Shown piece by piece: positions 1-10,117 of a stretch of 64,000 nt of DNA; positions within the stretch are counted from its first letter, which is position 1; every line of letters begins with the position of its first letter. The stretch lies in contig JAFFSR010000032.1 of the NCBI GenBank assembly GCA_017163975.1, positions 803,001 to 867,000 of the forward strand, read 5' to 3'. The position numbers and the translations under genes are program-made. The notes below the pieces were generated by a model that was not told the origin of the DNA, did not search any database, and was given only the letters and a program-made list of their open reading frames with translations. Source of the stretch: Anastatus disparis (Eukaryota; Arthropoda; Insecta; Hymenoptera; Eupelmidae).

Positions 1-235
1 TAATTTAATAACATTATTAAATATAAATATTTAAACATTGTTGTTTCTAAGATAGTTTTTTTTTATAAATTTTCATTTGTATTGTCTATTGAGACTAAGT
101 TATTTTTTGTAGTCTTTGCAGTCGCATCTTCATTATTATTAGTATTATTGCTGTTTCCATTTTGCACAGTCAATATGTTACAGGGATCTTGTTGATTATT
201 TAAGGAAGAGGCTTCATTTAATGGAAATTTATTTT

Positions 236-795
236 AGTTAAAATTTTTAAAATGTATCAAAGTGTGCAAAAGTGTATCAAAGTATGCAAAAGTGTATCCA
301 ATAAAAACGACATTCTTCCTTTATTGGAAAAATGTATGAAAGTGTATTAAAGTGTGCAAAAGTATATCAAAGTGTATCAAAGTGTGCAAAAGTGTATCAA
401 AGTGTGTAACACATAGCAAATGTAGAAATTAATTTTAGTCAACATTTTCGAAAAGTATATCAAAGTGTATCAAAGTGTGCAAAAGTGTATCAATGTATGC
501 AAAAGTGTATCCAAGAAAATCAACATTTTTCCTTTATTAGAAAAATGTATGAAAGTGTATCAAAGTGTATGAAAGTATCCAAAAAATATATGAAAATGTG
601 CAAAAGTGTATTAAAGTGTATCAAAGTGTATATCATTAACGAATATAAAAAATTGATACCAAGAAACTTTTTTTTGGAAGTGTATAAAAATGTATGAAAG
701 TGTATCAAAGTGTACCAAAGTGTATTAACATTTGGTCCGAAATATCGCTCTTAGATACACTTTGATACACTTTGATACACTTTCGTATGATTTGG
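236..795. repeat. Short tandem repeats of AAGTGTATC type
   Basis: Irregular 11-12 bp units (AAGTGTATCAA, AAGTGTGCAA) run through the block. A longer unit of roughly 220 bp is also visible: 215-430 and 425-650 share the same order of motifs, including a CCTTTATT..GAAAAATGTATGAAAG segment. Around 735-795 the repeat turns over to its reverse complement (GATACACTTT), so the end of the array is an inverted copy. Short ORFs across it only translate the repeat. Confidence 0.85.
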
Positions 796-819
796 ATACA
801 TTTACCATTTTCACTGGGG

Positions 820-859
820 TAGAGAACGCAATAAAGCCAACGATGTTTTTTTCTCAGTG
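820..859. mobile_element. Terminus of a CACTGAG-type MITE
   Basis: AGAGAACGCAATAAAGCC followed by ATGTTTTTTTCTCAGTG matches the right ends of the full MITEs at 38083-38541 and 40935-41401, and is followed by TA. The other terminus is not in the window or has decayed, so the repeat array to the left may be the interior of this element. Confidence 0.6.
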
Positions 860-900
860 TACTGAACATTTATTCTACAATGATATAACTAAATTGAATT

Positions 901-947
901 GTTCATTCGCGTCAACCCGAGCGGTTTGCTAGATTATACGAATGAAC
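901..947. other. Hairpin unit, stem GTTCATTCG
   Basis: GTTCATTCG (901-909) pairs perfectly with CGAATGAAC at the right edge. Between them lie AACCCGAGC, a short variable loop GGTTT and GCTAGATT. AGC/GCT can form a small apical stem. The stem sequence differs from the other units while the loop is conserved. Confidence 0.7.
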
Positions 948-1023
948 TTTTTATGCTAAATATGCTTAGCAAAAACTACACTATTATTTGCTTAATAATA
1001 AAATGAAATTTTGATTAATTTAT

Positions 1024-1065
1024 TCGTTCAAAACAACATGAGCGGTTGCTAGATTGCGTGAACGA
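1024..1065. other. Hairpin unit, stem TCGTTCA
   Basis: TCGTTCA pairs with TGAACGA. The interior is AACATGAGC, loop GGTT, GCTAGATT. This is a diverged copy of the same fold, with a different stem. Confidence 0.6.
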
Positions 1066-1224
1066 CAATACTACTGAATATTTATTTTATAATAGTGTAA
1101 ATTAGATTACTCGTCTATAAAATTCGAGTGATTTTTCTAGATTTCCGCAAATGAATTCTGTTATCCAATTTTATTTATTATTCAAAATTATTGATGAATT
1201 TAAATTTTATTTTTAGATTGTATT

Positions 1225-1261
1225 ATTCGAGTAACCCGAGCAATGGCTAGATTACTCGAAT
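1225..1261. other. Hairpin unit, stem ATTCGAGT
   Basis: ATTCGAGT pairs perfectly with ACTCGAAT directly around AACCCGAGC-AATG-GCTAGATT. This is the cleanest example of the fold, with no extra bases between stem and conserved loop. Confidence 0.75.
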
Positions 1262-1356
1262 ATAACTCTAAATTAGATTTATCGTTATGTGAAAAATTAT
1301 TGATTATTTAGTTTTAATAATTGTTATTGTTATTTATGAAAAACATTATTTAAATT

Positions 1357-1403
1357 ATTCGTTCGCTTTAACCCGAGCAATGGCTAGATTTCCGCAAACG
1401 AAT
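1357..1403. other. Hairpin unit, stem ATTCGTTCGC
   Basis: ATTCGTTCGC pairs with GCAAACGAAT with one mismatch, around the same AACCCGAGC..GCTAGATT interior. This unit and the ATTCGAGT unit alternate within each 255-bp repeat to the right. Confidence 0.7.
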
Positions 1404-1599
1404 TCTAATAAAAATTTAATTATTAAATGAAAACCCATACAGCATGAAAGGACTTTGAAAGGATTCTGAAAGGATTCATAAAAGGACTACAATCTTTCAG
1501 AAATATTTCACTGAAAGGATTCTGAAATAATTCTATGTCCGAGGTATTATTCTTTTAAAAATAATACATAAAAATATTTCATAAAGAATTCACAAGTCA

Positions 1600-2215
1600 T
1601 TTCAAAATCCTTTCAATGGAAGAATTCTGTAAGGATCCATGAATTCTTTTGGTAATAATTCGTAAATCTTTTCATACATCTTCCATTGAAAGGATTCTGT
1701 AAGAATAATATGAAATATTTTTAAAATATTTCATTGTATTATTTCTAAAAGGAATATACCTCGGACATAGAATCATTACAGAATCCTTTCAATGAAAGAA
1801 TTCTGTAAGGATCCATGAATTCTTTTGGTAATAATTCGTAAATCTTTTCATACATCTTCCATTGAAAGGATTCTGTAAGAATAATATGAAATATTTTTAA
1901 AATATTTCATTGTATTATTTCTAAAAGGAATATACCTCGGACATAGAATTATTACAGAATCCTTTCAATAAAAGAATTCTGTAAGGATCCATGAATTCTT
2001 TTGGTAATAATTCTTAAATCTTTTCATACATCTTTTATTGAAAGTATTCTGTAAGAATGATATAAAATATTTTAAAAATATTTCATTGTATTATTTCTGA
2101 AAGAAATATACCTCGGACATAGAATTATTACAGAATCCTTTCAATGAAAGAATTCTGTAAGGATCCATGAATTCTTTTAGTAATAATGCATTAATCTTTT
2201 CATCTATCTTTAGTT
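1600..2215. repeat. 176-bp tandem repeat
   Basis: GGATCCATGAATTCTTTT recurs at 1633, 1809, 1985 and 2161, an exact 176-bp spacing. The units also share ATACCTCGGACATAGAAT, which appears in reverse complement near 1530. Confidence 0.9.
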
Positions 2216-2279
2216 GAGAGACGTGTAAAGTTCTAGAAATTTTATTCTTTCCTGTATTATTTAAGAATCAATTTAGAAT

Positions 2280-2282
<3 letters not shown>

Positions 2283-2371
<89 letters not shown>
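2283..2371. repeat. (AC)n then (AT)n microsatellite
   Basis: Uninterrupted AC repeat of about 77 bp followed by a short AT run. The cysteine/valine-rich ORF read through it on the minus strand is an artefact of the repeat. Confidence 0.97.
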
Positions 2372-2629
2372 ACGGATATATGATGATATAATTATTCATA
2401 GGATTACGAATAGTTTTACAGCGGTTAAAATCGAAGTTATCATAACACAGACATCGCACGCATAACAATTTATAGTTTCCATTTAAGATTCTTATTTTCC
2501 TTATATATGAAACGGGAAGCACTCTTACCGCTTGCGAGAGTAAGAGATACCGCCATCAAGCGGATAAATTATAAACTAATCCCGAAAATATTTCTAAATG
2601 ATTCTGTTATCTTTCACGTTTTCTTTCAT

Positions 2630-4625
2630 AAAGTCCTTTCAAAATCCTTTCAGTAAGGATTCATGTAATAACTTTTGTTCTTATCATAAGTTATTTCATG
2701 AAATATTTCAAAAAGATTTCAAAATTATTTCATGTAAGATTTCTTGAGACTTTACCAAAATATTGCATGAATTATTTCATGAAAGCTTTTTGAATGAATC
2801 TTGAAATGATTCGGTGAAAGAATACCTTAGATCATTCCGAAAATCTTTCTAAATTATTTTCTGATTTTAATCGTTAGAAGATTTCTGAGTTCTTTCTTGT
2901 TTCCTTTCAAGAAGTCTTTTCAAAGTCCTTTCAGTAAGGATTTATTTAATAACTTTTATTCTCATCTTAAGTTATTTCATGAAATATTTCAAAAAGATTT
3001 CAAAATTATTTCATGTAAGATTTCTTGAGACTTTACCAAAATATTGCATGAATTATTTCATGAAAGCTTTTTGAATGAATCTTGAAATGATTCGGTGAAA
3101 GAATACCTTAGATCATTCCGAAAATCTTTCTAAGTTATTTTCTGATTTTAATCGTTGGAAGATTTCTGAGTTCTTTCTTGTTTCCTTTCAAAAAGTCTCT
3201 TCAAAGTCCTTTCAGTAAGGATTTATGTAATAACTTTTATTCTCATCATAAGTTATTTCATGAAATATTTCAAAAAGATTTCAAAATTATTTCATGTATG
3301 ATTTCTTGAAACTTTACCAAAATATTACATGAATTATTTCATAAAAGCTTTTTGAATGAATCTTGAAATGATTCGGTGAAAGAATACCTTAGATCATTCC
3401 GAAAATCTTTCTAAATTATTTTCTGGTTTTAATCGTTGGAAGATTTCTGAGTTATTTCTTGTTTCCTTTCAAGAAGTTCTCTCAAAGTCCTTTCAGTAAG
3501 GATTCATGTAATAACTTTTATCGTCATGATAAGTTCTTTCATGAATTATTTCAAAAAGGTTTTAAAATTATTTCATGTAAGATTACTTGAGATTTTACCA
3601 AAACCTTGCTTGGAATTATTTCATGAAAGCTTTTGAATGAATCTTGAAATGATTCGGTGAAAGAATACCTTAGATCATTCCGAAAATCTTTCTAAATTAT
3701 TTTCTGATTTTAATCGTTGGAAGATTTCTGAGTTCTTTCTTGTTTCCTTTCAAGAAGTTCTCTCAAAGTCCTTTCAGTAAGGATTCATGTAATAACTTTT
3801 ATCGTCATGATAAGTTCTTTCATGAATTATTTCAAAAAGGTTTTAAAATTATTTCATGTAAGATTACTTGAAATATTACCAAAACCTTGCTTGGAATTAT
3901 TACATAAAAGCTTTTTGTAAGTATATTGAAATGATTCGTTGAAAGAATACCTTAGATTATTTTGATAATCTTTCTAAATTATTTTATGACTGGAATCTTT
4001 GGAAGATTTCTGAGTTATTTCTTGTTTCCTTTCAAGAAGTTCTCTCAAAGTCCTTTCAGTAAGGATTCATGTAATAACTTTTATCGTCATGATAAGTTCT
4101 TTCATGAATTATTTCAAAAGGTTTTAAAATTATTTCATGTAAGATTACTTGAAATATTACTAAAACCTTGCTTGGAATTATTACATAAAAACTTTTTGTA
4201 AGTATCTTGAAATGATTCGTTGAAAGAATATCTTAGATTATTTCGAAAATCTTTCTAAATTATTTCATGACTAGAAGCTTTGGAAGATTTTTGAGTTATT
4301 TCTTGTTTCCTTTCAAGAAGTTCTCTCAAAGTCCTTTCAGTAAGGATTCATGTAATAACTTTTATCGTCATGATAAGTTCTTTCATGAATTATTTCAAAA
4401 AGGTTTTAAAATTATTTCATGTAAGATTACTTGAAATATTACCAAAACCTTGCTTGGAATTATTACATAAAAGCTTTTTGTAAGTATCTTGAAATGATTC
4501 GTTGAAAGAATACCTTAGATTATTTCAAAAATCTTTCTAAATTATTTCATGACTACAATCTTAGGAAGATTTCTGAGTTATTTCTTGTTTCCTTTCAAGA
4601 AGTCATTTCAAAGTCCTTTTAGAAA
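2630..4625. repeat. 280-bp tandem repeat, about seven copies
   Basis: CCTTTCAGTAAGGATT recurs at about 2655, 2926, 3207, 3488, 3769, 4050 and 4333, with a decayed copy near 4610, giving a 280-bp period. Each unit holds several short inverted repeats of the GAAAG/CTTTC kind. Copies towards the right are more alike, consistent with recent local amplification. Confidence 0.9.
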
Positions 4626-4831
4626 GGATTCGTGTAATATTTCATATTTTAACTTTCATTTCCTTCTTGGTATTATTTTTGTAAAGACTTTGTAATCTTT
4701 CTGTGTATTATTTCATAAATTCTTTTCAAAAGAATATGGTTATGTTTTTAAGTCCTTTTTAAATTTTTTCAACGTATTATTACTTGTAATATTTCATGAA
4801 ATTATTTCGAAATTCTTTCATGCTGTGTGGG

Positions 4832-5936
4832 AAATTATTGATTTGTTTAGATTTATAAAATTTAGATTTTAAGGTGAATTATTCAAGTAACCCGAGCAAT
4901 GGCTAGATTACTCGAATATAACTACAAATAAGATTTATTTGTCTGTGAAAAATTATTACTTATTTAGTTTTAATAATTGTTATTGTTATTTATGAAAAAT
5001 ATTATTTAAATTATTCGTTCGCTTTAACCCGAGCAATGGCTAGATTTCCGCAAACGAATTCTAATAAAAATTTAATTATTAAATGAAAATTATTGATTTG
5101 TTTAGATTTATAAAATTTAGATTTTAAGATGAATTATTCAAGTAACCCGAGCAATGGCTAGATTACTCGAATATAACTCCAAATAAGATTTGTTTGTCTG
5201 TGAAAAATTATTACTTATTTAGTTTTAATAATTGTTATTGTTATTTATGAAAAATATTATTTAAATTATTCGTTCGCTTTAACCCGAGCAATGGCTAGAT
5301 TTCCGCAAACGAATTCTAATAAAAATTTAATTATTAAATGAAAATTATTGATTTGTTTAGATTTATAAAATTTAGATTTTAAGGTGAATTATTCAAGTAA
5401 CCCGAGCAATGGCTAGATTACTCGAATATAACTACAAATAAGATTTATTTGTCTGTGAAAAATTATTACTTATTTAGTTTTAATAATTATTATTGTTATT
5501 TATGAAAAATATTATTTAAATTATTCGTTCGCTTTAACCCGAGCAATGGCTAGATTTCCGCAACGAATTTTAATAAAATTTTTAATTATTGAATGAAAAT
5601 TATCGATTTGTTTAGATTTATTAAATTTAAATTTTAGGATGAATTATTCAAATAACCCGAGCAATGGCTAGATTACTCGAATATAACTCCAAATAAAATT
5701 TATCGTTATGTGAAAAATTATTAATTATTTAGTTTTAATAATTGTTATTGTTATTTATGAAAAATATTATTTAAATTATTCGTTCGCTTTAACCCGAGCA
5801 ATGGCTAGATTTCCACAACGACTTCTAATAAAAATTTAATTATTAAATGAAAATTATTGATTTGTTTAGATTTATAAAATTTAGATTTTAAGATGAATTA
5901 TTCAAGTAACTCTAGCAATGGCTAGATTACCCGAAT
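4832..5936. repeat. 255-bp hairpin satellite, right part
   Basis: GAATTATTCAAGTAAC recurs at 4876, 5131, 5386, 5641 and (as a variant) 5894, a 255-bp period. Each unit contains two hairpins with the interior AACCCGAGC..GCTAGATT: one with stem ATTCAAGT/ACTCGAAT, one with ATTCGTTCGC/GCAAACGAAT. The array ends abruptly at CGAAT where the LTR at 5937 begins. Confidence 0.92.
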
Positions 5937-6289
5937 TGTAATTTTTGAACAAAATTTATTACTAGGTGCAAGTTATGAAGATGGGTAATTTTATTGAAAT
6001 AAAAAAAATTTGTTTAGACGACTTACTTTTATTCAAATTTCACCAGAAGACACAACACAAAGTTGAGAGAGAGAAAGAGAGTTTTGTTTTGTTTGATACG
6101 GAACCTCGCAGACTAAAAGATGTCTATCCCTTTTCTTGTTGGTTTTTATTGGTAGCAGGTTTGATACACGGGAATGAATCACGATGAGAGATTGGCGGTG
6201 ATAAGCTGTAGTTGTATTGATGTAGATTGATTTTTCTTGTTTTTAGACTTATTGAGATGGCTCTTGATATACACTGATTTTTGATAACT

Positions 6290-6515
6290 TTGATTTACGG
6301 CTCTCGCTATATAGAGAGATGAAAAAAATGGAACTCTGAATTTGAAGGGCTCTCAATTTCTTGAGAGATGAAGAACAAACTGTTATTAAACGGCTCTCAG
6401 TTACTTCAGAGATGAAAATTGAATGTTGACTGTAAACGGCTCTTAGTACTTGAGAGATGAAAAGTAGATATAGAACTGGTAACGGCTCTCAGTACTTGAG
6501 AGATGAAACTTGGAT
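6290..6515 (-). repeat. Dyad-containing repeats downstream of the LTR TATA box
   Basis: Five units of about 50 bp carry GGCTCTC..GAGAGATGAAA (near 6298, 6346, 6399, 6448, 6481). Each can form a CTCTCA/TGAGAG hairpin. They lie just downstream of the minus-strand TATA box, in the expected R or leader region. Confidence 0.75.
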
Positions 6516-6550
6516 ACAGACCGACTGATGAGCAGGGCTCTGTTTGCTCT

Positions 6551-6560
6551 TTTTATACCC
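6551..6560 (-). promoter_or_regulatory. LTR TATA box
   Basis: The minus strand reads GGGTATAAAAAGAGC, a strong TATA box. Transcription would start about 30 bp downstream, near 6520, inside the LTR. Confidence 0.6.
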
Positions 6561-7399
6561 TTGCTGGATGATGACATGTGTTGGGGCGGAGCCTAGTGTA
6601 TCTTTTTCCCCTTCTTTGCTCTTGTGTTGCTCAGTATAGTTCTGCGCAAGTATTGTCGGTGGAGGTGGTAAACGTGTGATTCCCCTTCTTTTCTTGAGTG
6701 ATTCTCTCTTTTTCTCTCTCTTACAAATAAAAAATGAATACATATTTTCGTTTCAATTATAATTTTTCATTATTTTTTATTTGAAAATTGTTTTTAAATA
6801 AAAAAAATTTTATTAAACGACAAAATATATAAGAAAAGGAAAGATACCACGAAAGCTATATCGCTTTCTTAGTTAACATTGAATGAAAAATTATAATTTA
6901 CATTGAATAAACATTAAATCTAAACTATTAAATAGTGAGTGTATATATAATATGTTTATTGTTTCTTACTGTAAACGTGACATAGTTGAACAAAATTGTT
7001 GTAAAATTTATTTAATACATAATTTATTCTATGTCCTATTTCTAAAATATGTAATAATAAAAAGAAATGTTACAAAAATTAGAATGAATCTTATTTATAA
7101 TACGCTGGATATAAAATTTACTAATTATTATTATATCTAGTTACTTAAAAATATGGTGTTTTTCTTATCTATAAAAGGTTTTGTTTTTTTTTTTTTTTTG
7201 TTAATTATTTATTTATATATCTGTTGTTTTCTTATAAATTTAGTTAAATCTTGTATGGAAATTGTGCATATACATTTTTATTCTTATAATATTTTGAACA
7301 TGTAATATTGAATTAATTTCGGGATTTCCCTTGAATATTTATCGAAAATTTTCATTGCACACTTAAATCTATATACTAAACTATGTGTTGTGTTATATT

Positions 7400-7835
7400 A
7401 TAGCTGGGAAAATCCCTTAATCTGTAACGGTTTTTGTTACTATCGCTTTCACACATGTGTTTAAAATATGGAAAGAAACTCATAAAATGAAATTGTCCAG
7501 GATTATCTTTTTATGAGTGGTAATGAAAAAAAGGTCCCCGAAGAACACTTAATGTATTTGGGAAAAACCCGTAATCTGGAAAAACTTTTTAGTAATAGAG
7601 ACTTTGTATTATTCTATTTTTGGAAAAAGAGAAAGTGTGTTTATAATCTCTCTTACGCATATGTATAACATATGGAAACGATACTCGAAACATGAAATTG
7701 CCCAGGATTATCTTTTTATGGGTGGTAAAAAAAAAGGTTTTTGAAGAAACACTTGGGAAAAACCCGTAATCTGGGTAACTTTTTAGTTATACAGACGCTG
7801 CCTTATTCTATTTTTAGAAAGTGTGTGTATATGTG
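7400..7835 (-). repeat. Direct repeats in U3
   Basis: GGGAAAAACCCGTAATCTGG and a relative occur near 7405, 7560 and 7757. A CCAGGATTATCTTTTTATG block is repeated near 7498 and 7702. The duplicated segment is roughly 160-200 bp. Confidence 0.7.
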
Positions 7836-8007
7836 TTGGAAATCTGTTTTTTTTTTCTTATTTGCGTTTGAAACATAACATATATATGTATATCTATTTT
7901 AAAATAATGTAGCTATCCTATTTAATTTGATATTTAGTAAACTAAAATGTAAGTAATAATTAAAGAAAAAGGGTTAACATTTTTTATAAAAATAAGTAGA
8001 CGTTACA

Positions 8008-8015
8008 CCCCGACC
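8008..8015 (-). other. Polypurine tract
   Basis: The minus strand reads GGTCGGGG immediately before the LTR start TGTAACGTC, as expected for plus-strand priming. The neighbouring 80 bp resemble 54448-54520 in the complete element. Confidence 0.65.
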
Positions 8016-8116
8016 GTAAAACGGTTACTAGGAAATCTAAAAGGCGACTAGTAAGCGTATGACTCCGCTATAGAACGCTGCAATAAAACTCATTCCCCTA
8101 GATCGACTTGTCGTAC

Positions 8117-10090
8117 TTACGTGGTCATATTAAAAAAATTTGTAGCAGTACCTTTTGTTGTTCTTACTGTAGCTTCTGGTTGATTTGTATCATTGGTTCG
8201 ATTTTCAGGTTGTATCGGTTCTAAAGGCTGTGATTCATCTTGTTGTTCGATATCGGAATTTTCGTTATTTCTTGTTGGTGTAGTCTGAGTGGTGTAAATT
8301 AAACAGTGGGCTATTGATGTCCATAATGCTGCAACTAGATGTATTGACCACCCATATATCTTATGGAGTGCGTATCCGTTTACTATGATTTCCACTAGCA
8401 TTTTCACGCACTGGATAATGATGAATATAGCGAGTATTCCTGCGCTGGCCGTTCCGAAATCTTGAAACCTTTTCCATATCTTTGCCCATGTTCCTTCTAT
8501 TATTCGATCCATGGTGCTTTCATTTAATAGTCGGTTAATAGTCCTTTCTTCGTCCGTGACTGGATGCCCGTGAATTTCTCTGGCGATGTTGTTTAATAAC
8601 GCCGTTTTCTCCACTGGAAACATTGTGTGATCCCTTAAATCGTCTAGGTCACGTTTCGTGTATATCCCACTGGTAGCTAATGATGCGGGGTTCACGTATT
8701 TCCAAGTTGGTTTGGTTAAGGGTTTGATTATAGTTGGTGTCCGAGCATCAGTGGGCCTCGGCATTATTTTGTACCAACTGTCGTCAATCAGGTAGTGTGA
8801 TGGTAATAGATGATTGCATGTGATTCGGGTGCCTTTACTTTTTAGTATGTGTGTTTTAGGAGTCATGAATAGCAATTGATTTCTACGACTTACTTGTAGT
8901 TCGGCGTAGCAATTTTCTCCGTGTTCTATTTTTACGTCTACGGGGATGCACTTGATGACGTGTACAACTTCGCCCGCTGTTACTGCCATATAACCAGGAC
9001 CTTTCATGAGGTTATACGCAAATTGGTCTGGTGATTGAGTCGCTATTGCTAACGCGTTCATCAATGTCTCGCGCTCGATCTGACATTGTTGAAGCATTAC
9101 TTCGCGATATAAATGATTAATTTGAGTTCGCATATGTCTTTCTACGTAAACGAACTTTGAATTTACATATGTGAAAATATCCATGTTGTTTACATTAATC
9201 GGCCGGTGTTTCGCGAATGAATATCCGGACTCGCTAGTTTCAAAAATTACGAGTTTGGGGTGTTCCGTCAACTTAATTTTATATCCGCATACAAATTCTT
9301 CGTTCTTAGTGGCTAAAGCAAAAGTTATACTCTGCGTGGAAAGTGAATACACGATCTGCTCCTTTCCGTTATAATCAGAATCTGTCATTTTGTAAGCTTT
9401 ACCTTTATATAAAATACTGTAGTTGTCAAATCCACAATTATCTTTCGGGATAGAATTCCAGATCGTGAATCCACCATCGACGTCGACGCATTCTCCGTCG
9501 GATAGTGAACAAAATGTACCGGAGGGGAGATGTATTTTGTTGTTTTCGTTATCCACGCGCGCAATTTGTTTTCTTATGGTAATTTTTACCAAACCTTGGA
9601 CAACCACTTTATCCCATGATCCGTAAGGATCCGCGTAAGAAGCCCCATTACGTGCTCCATTTTCTGTTACAGTTCCCGCGAAGGTTATTGGATATGTATA
9701 TGTCCTATTTATTTTTATGTTATTAAACACGTGTGACTCTCCCAATTTAAGAATTCCAGTATGGTAAACCCCGGCGCAAGCGCTCCTACTAATCTCTGCC
9801 ACGTACTCCCCCTCTCCGTGTTTTACGATAGATACGTGGGAATGCATCCCACAATAGTGTACCGTGCGCTGAACTTCTATCTTACATTGTATAACCTGGG
9901 TTTCTTGAAAATTGTTAACTTGTAGAATTTGTATGTACTGTTTAGTGATATATAAATTGTCTTTGGGTGGATCGCATGTTCCTACGTCCAGTAGTGATAA
10001 GGTCGTGATATTTAACGATCGCGCTCCGCAATCGTATCCGATGATGGCCATGGCTGGTTGAAAAATGGCAAAAATCAAAATAAAAATCAT
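8117..10090 (-). CDS. env: Intact envelope-type glycoprotein of an LTR element
   Basis: A 657-residue uninterrupted ORF begins at ATG 28 bp downstream of the integrase stop. Residues 1-15 (MIFILIFAIFQPAMA) form a signal peptide. The long ectodomain has about a dozen cysteines and several N-glycosylation sequons (NIT, NRT, NYS, NES). A hydrophobic membrane segment near residues 555-580 (ILAIFIIIQCVKMLVEIIV) is followed by a second hydrophobic stretch and a polar, Gln/Asn/Thr-rich tail. Conserved-looking blocks are GYDCGARSLNITTLSLLDVG and GIYTKRDLDDLRDHTMFP. In pattern it resembles glycoproteins shared by chuvirus-like negative-strand viruses and some insect LTR elements rather than the usual gypsy (baculovirus F-like) envelope; that assignment is from recall, not from a search. 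It would act as a membrane fusion or receptor-binding protein. It is odd that it is fully open while its own pol is truncated. Confidence 0.8.
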   Translation of the reverse strand: MIFILIFAIFQPAMAIIGYDCGARSLNITTLSLLDVGTCDPPKDNLYITKQYIQILQVNNFQETQVIQCKIEVQRTVHYCGMHSHVSIVKHGEGEYVAEISRSACAGVYHTGILKLGESHVFNNIKINRTYTYPITFAGTVTENGARNGASYADPYGSWDKVVVQGLVKITIRKQIARVDNENNKIHLPSGTFCSLSDGECVDVDGGFTIWNSIPKDNCGFDNYSILYKGKAYKMTDSDYNGKEQIVYSLSTQSITFALATKNEEFVCGYKIKLTEHPKLVIFETSESGYSFAKHRPINVNNMDIFTYVNSKFVYVERHMRTQINHLYREVMLQQCQIERETLMNALAIATQSPDQFAYNLMKGPGYMAVTAGEVVHVIKCIPVDVKIEHGENCYAELQVSRRNQLLFMTPKTHILKSKGTRITCNHLLPSHYLIDDSWYKIMPRPTDARTPTIIKPLTKPTWKYVNPASLATSGIYTKRDLDDLRDHTMFPVEKTALLNNIAREIHGHPVTDEERTINRLLNESTMDRIIEGTWAKIWKRFQDFGTASAGILAIFIIIQCVKMLVEIIVNGYALHKIYGWSIHLVAALWTSIAHCLIYTTQTTPTRNNENSDIEQQDESQPLEPIQPENRTNDTNQPEATVRTTKGTATNFFNMTT

Positions 10091-10117
10091 TTCTGAAACA
10101 TAAAAGAAAATATTTTA

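Larger units (their letters stand above)
860..1433. repeat. 255-bp hairpin satellite, left part
   Basis: Diverged left end of the satellite that resumes at 4835. It contains copies of the core AACCCGAGC..GCTAGATT at about 914, 1233 and 1371 and variant copies near 1035 and 1150. It is cut at 1433 by the TIR element 1434-4831. Confidence 0.85.
1434..4831. mobile_element. TIR element filled with satellite repeats
   Basis: Ends are CCCATACAGCATGAAAG and CTTTCATGCTGTGTGGG, inverted repeats of 17 bp with one mismatch. They are flanked by AAA on both sides. The interrupted satellite reads ATGAAAATTATTG in its uninterrupted copies, so a 3-bp duplication is supported. No transposase is visible: the inside is a 176-bp tandem repeat, a dinucleotide tract and a 280-bp tandem repeat built from motifs (GAAAGGATTCTGAAAGG) like those at the termini. 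It is a non-autonomous DNA element of a superfamily I cannot name (3-bp duplications occur in several). Confidence 0.8.
5937..8007 (-). mobile_element. 3' LTR of the env-bearing element
   Basis: On the minus strand the LTR starts TGTAACGTC at 8007, directly after the polypurine tract. It is inferred to end at 5937, where the satellite breaks and the plus strand reads TGTAATTTTTG, giving TG..CA ends and 2071 bp. It contains a TATA box and a downstream repeat array. The 5937 end is inferred from the satellite break rather than from a second LTR. Confidence 0.7.

Noticed and set aside
485..932. Short ORFs of 60-70 codons
   Set aside because: They only translate the AAGTGTATC repeat and a MITE end; no independent coding evidence.
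901..1403. Hammerhead ribozymes in the satellite hairpins
   Set aside because: The conserved CTGATGA and GAAA core is absent. Another self-cleaving fold is not excluded.
2268..2522. Cys/Val-repeat ORF on the minus strand
   Set aside because: It is the AC microsatellite read as codons.
860..5936. CRISPR-like array
   Set aside because: Period 255 bp with repeats throughout the unit and no unique spacers; a eukaryotic satellite.
9171..9626. Plus-strand ORFs inside env
   Set aside because: Shadows of the minus-strand glycoprotein frame.
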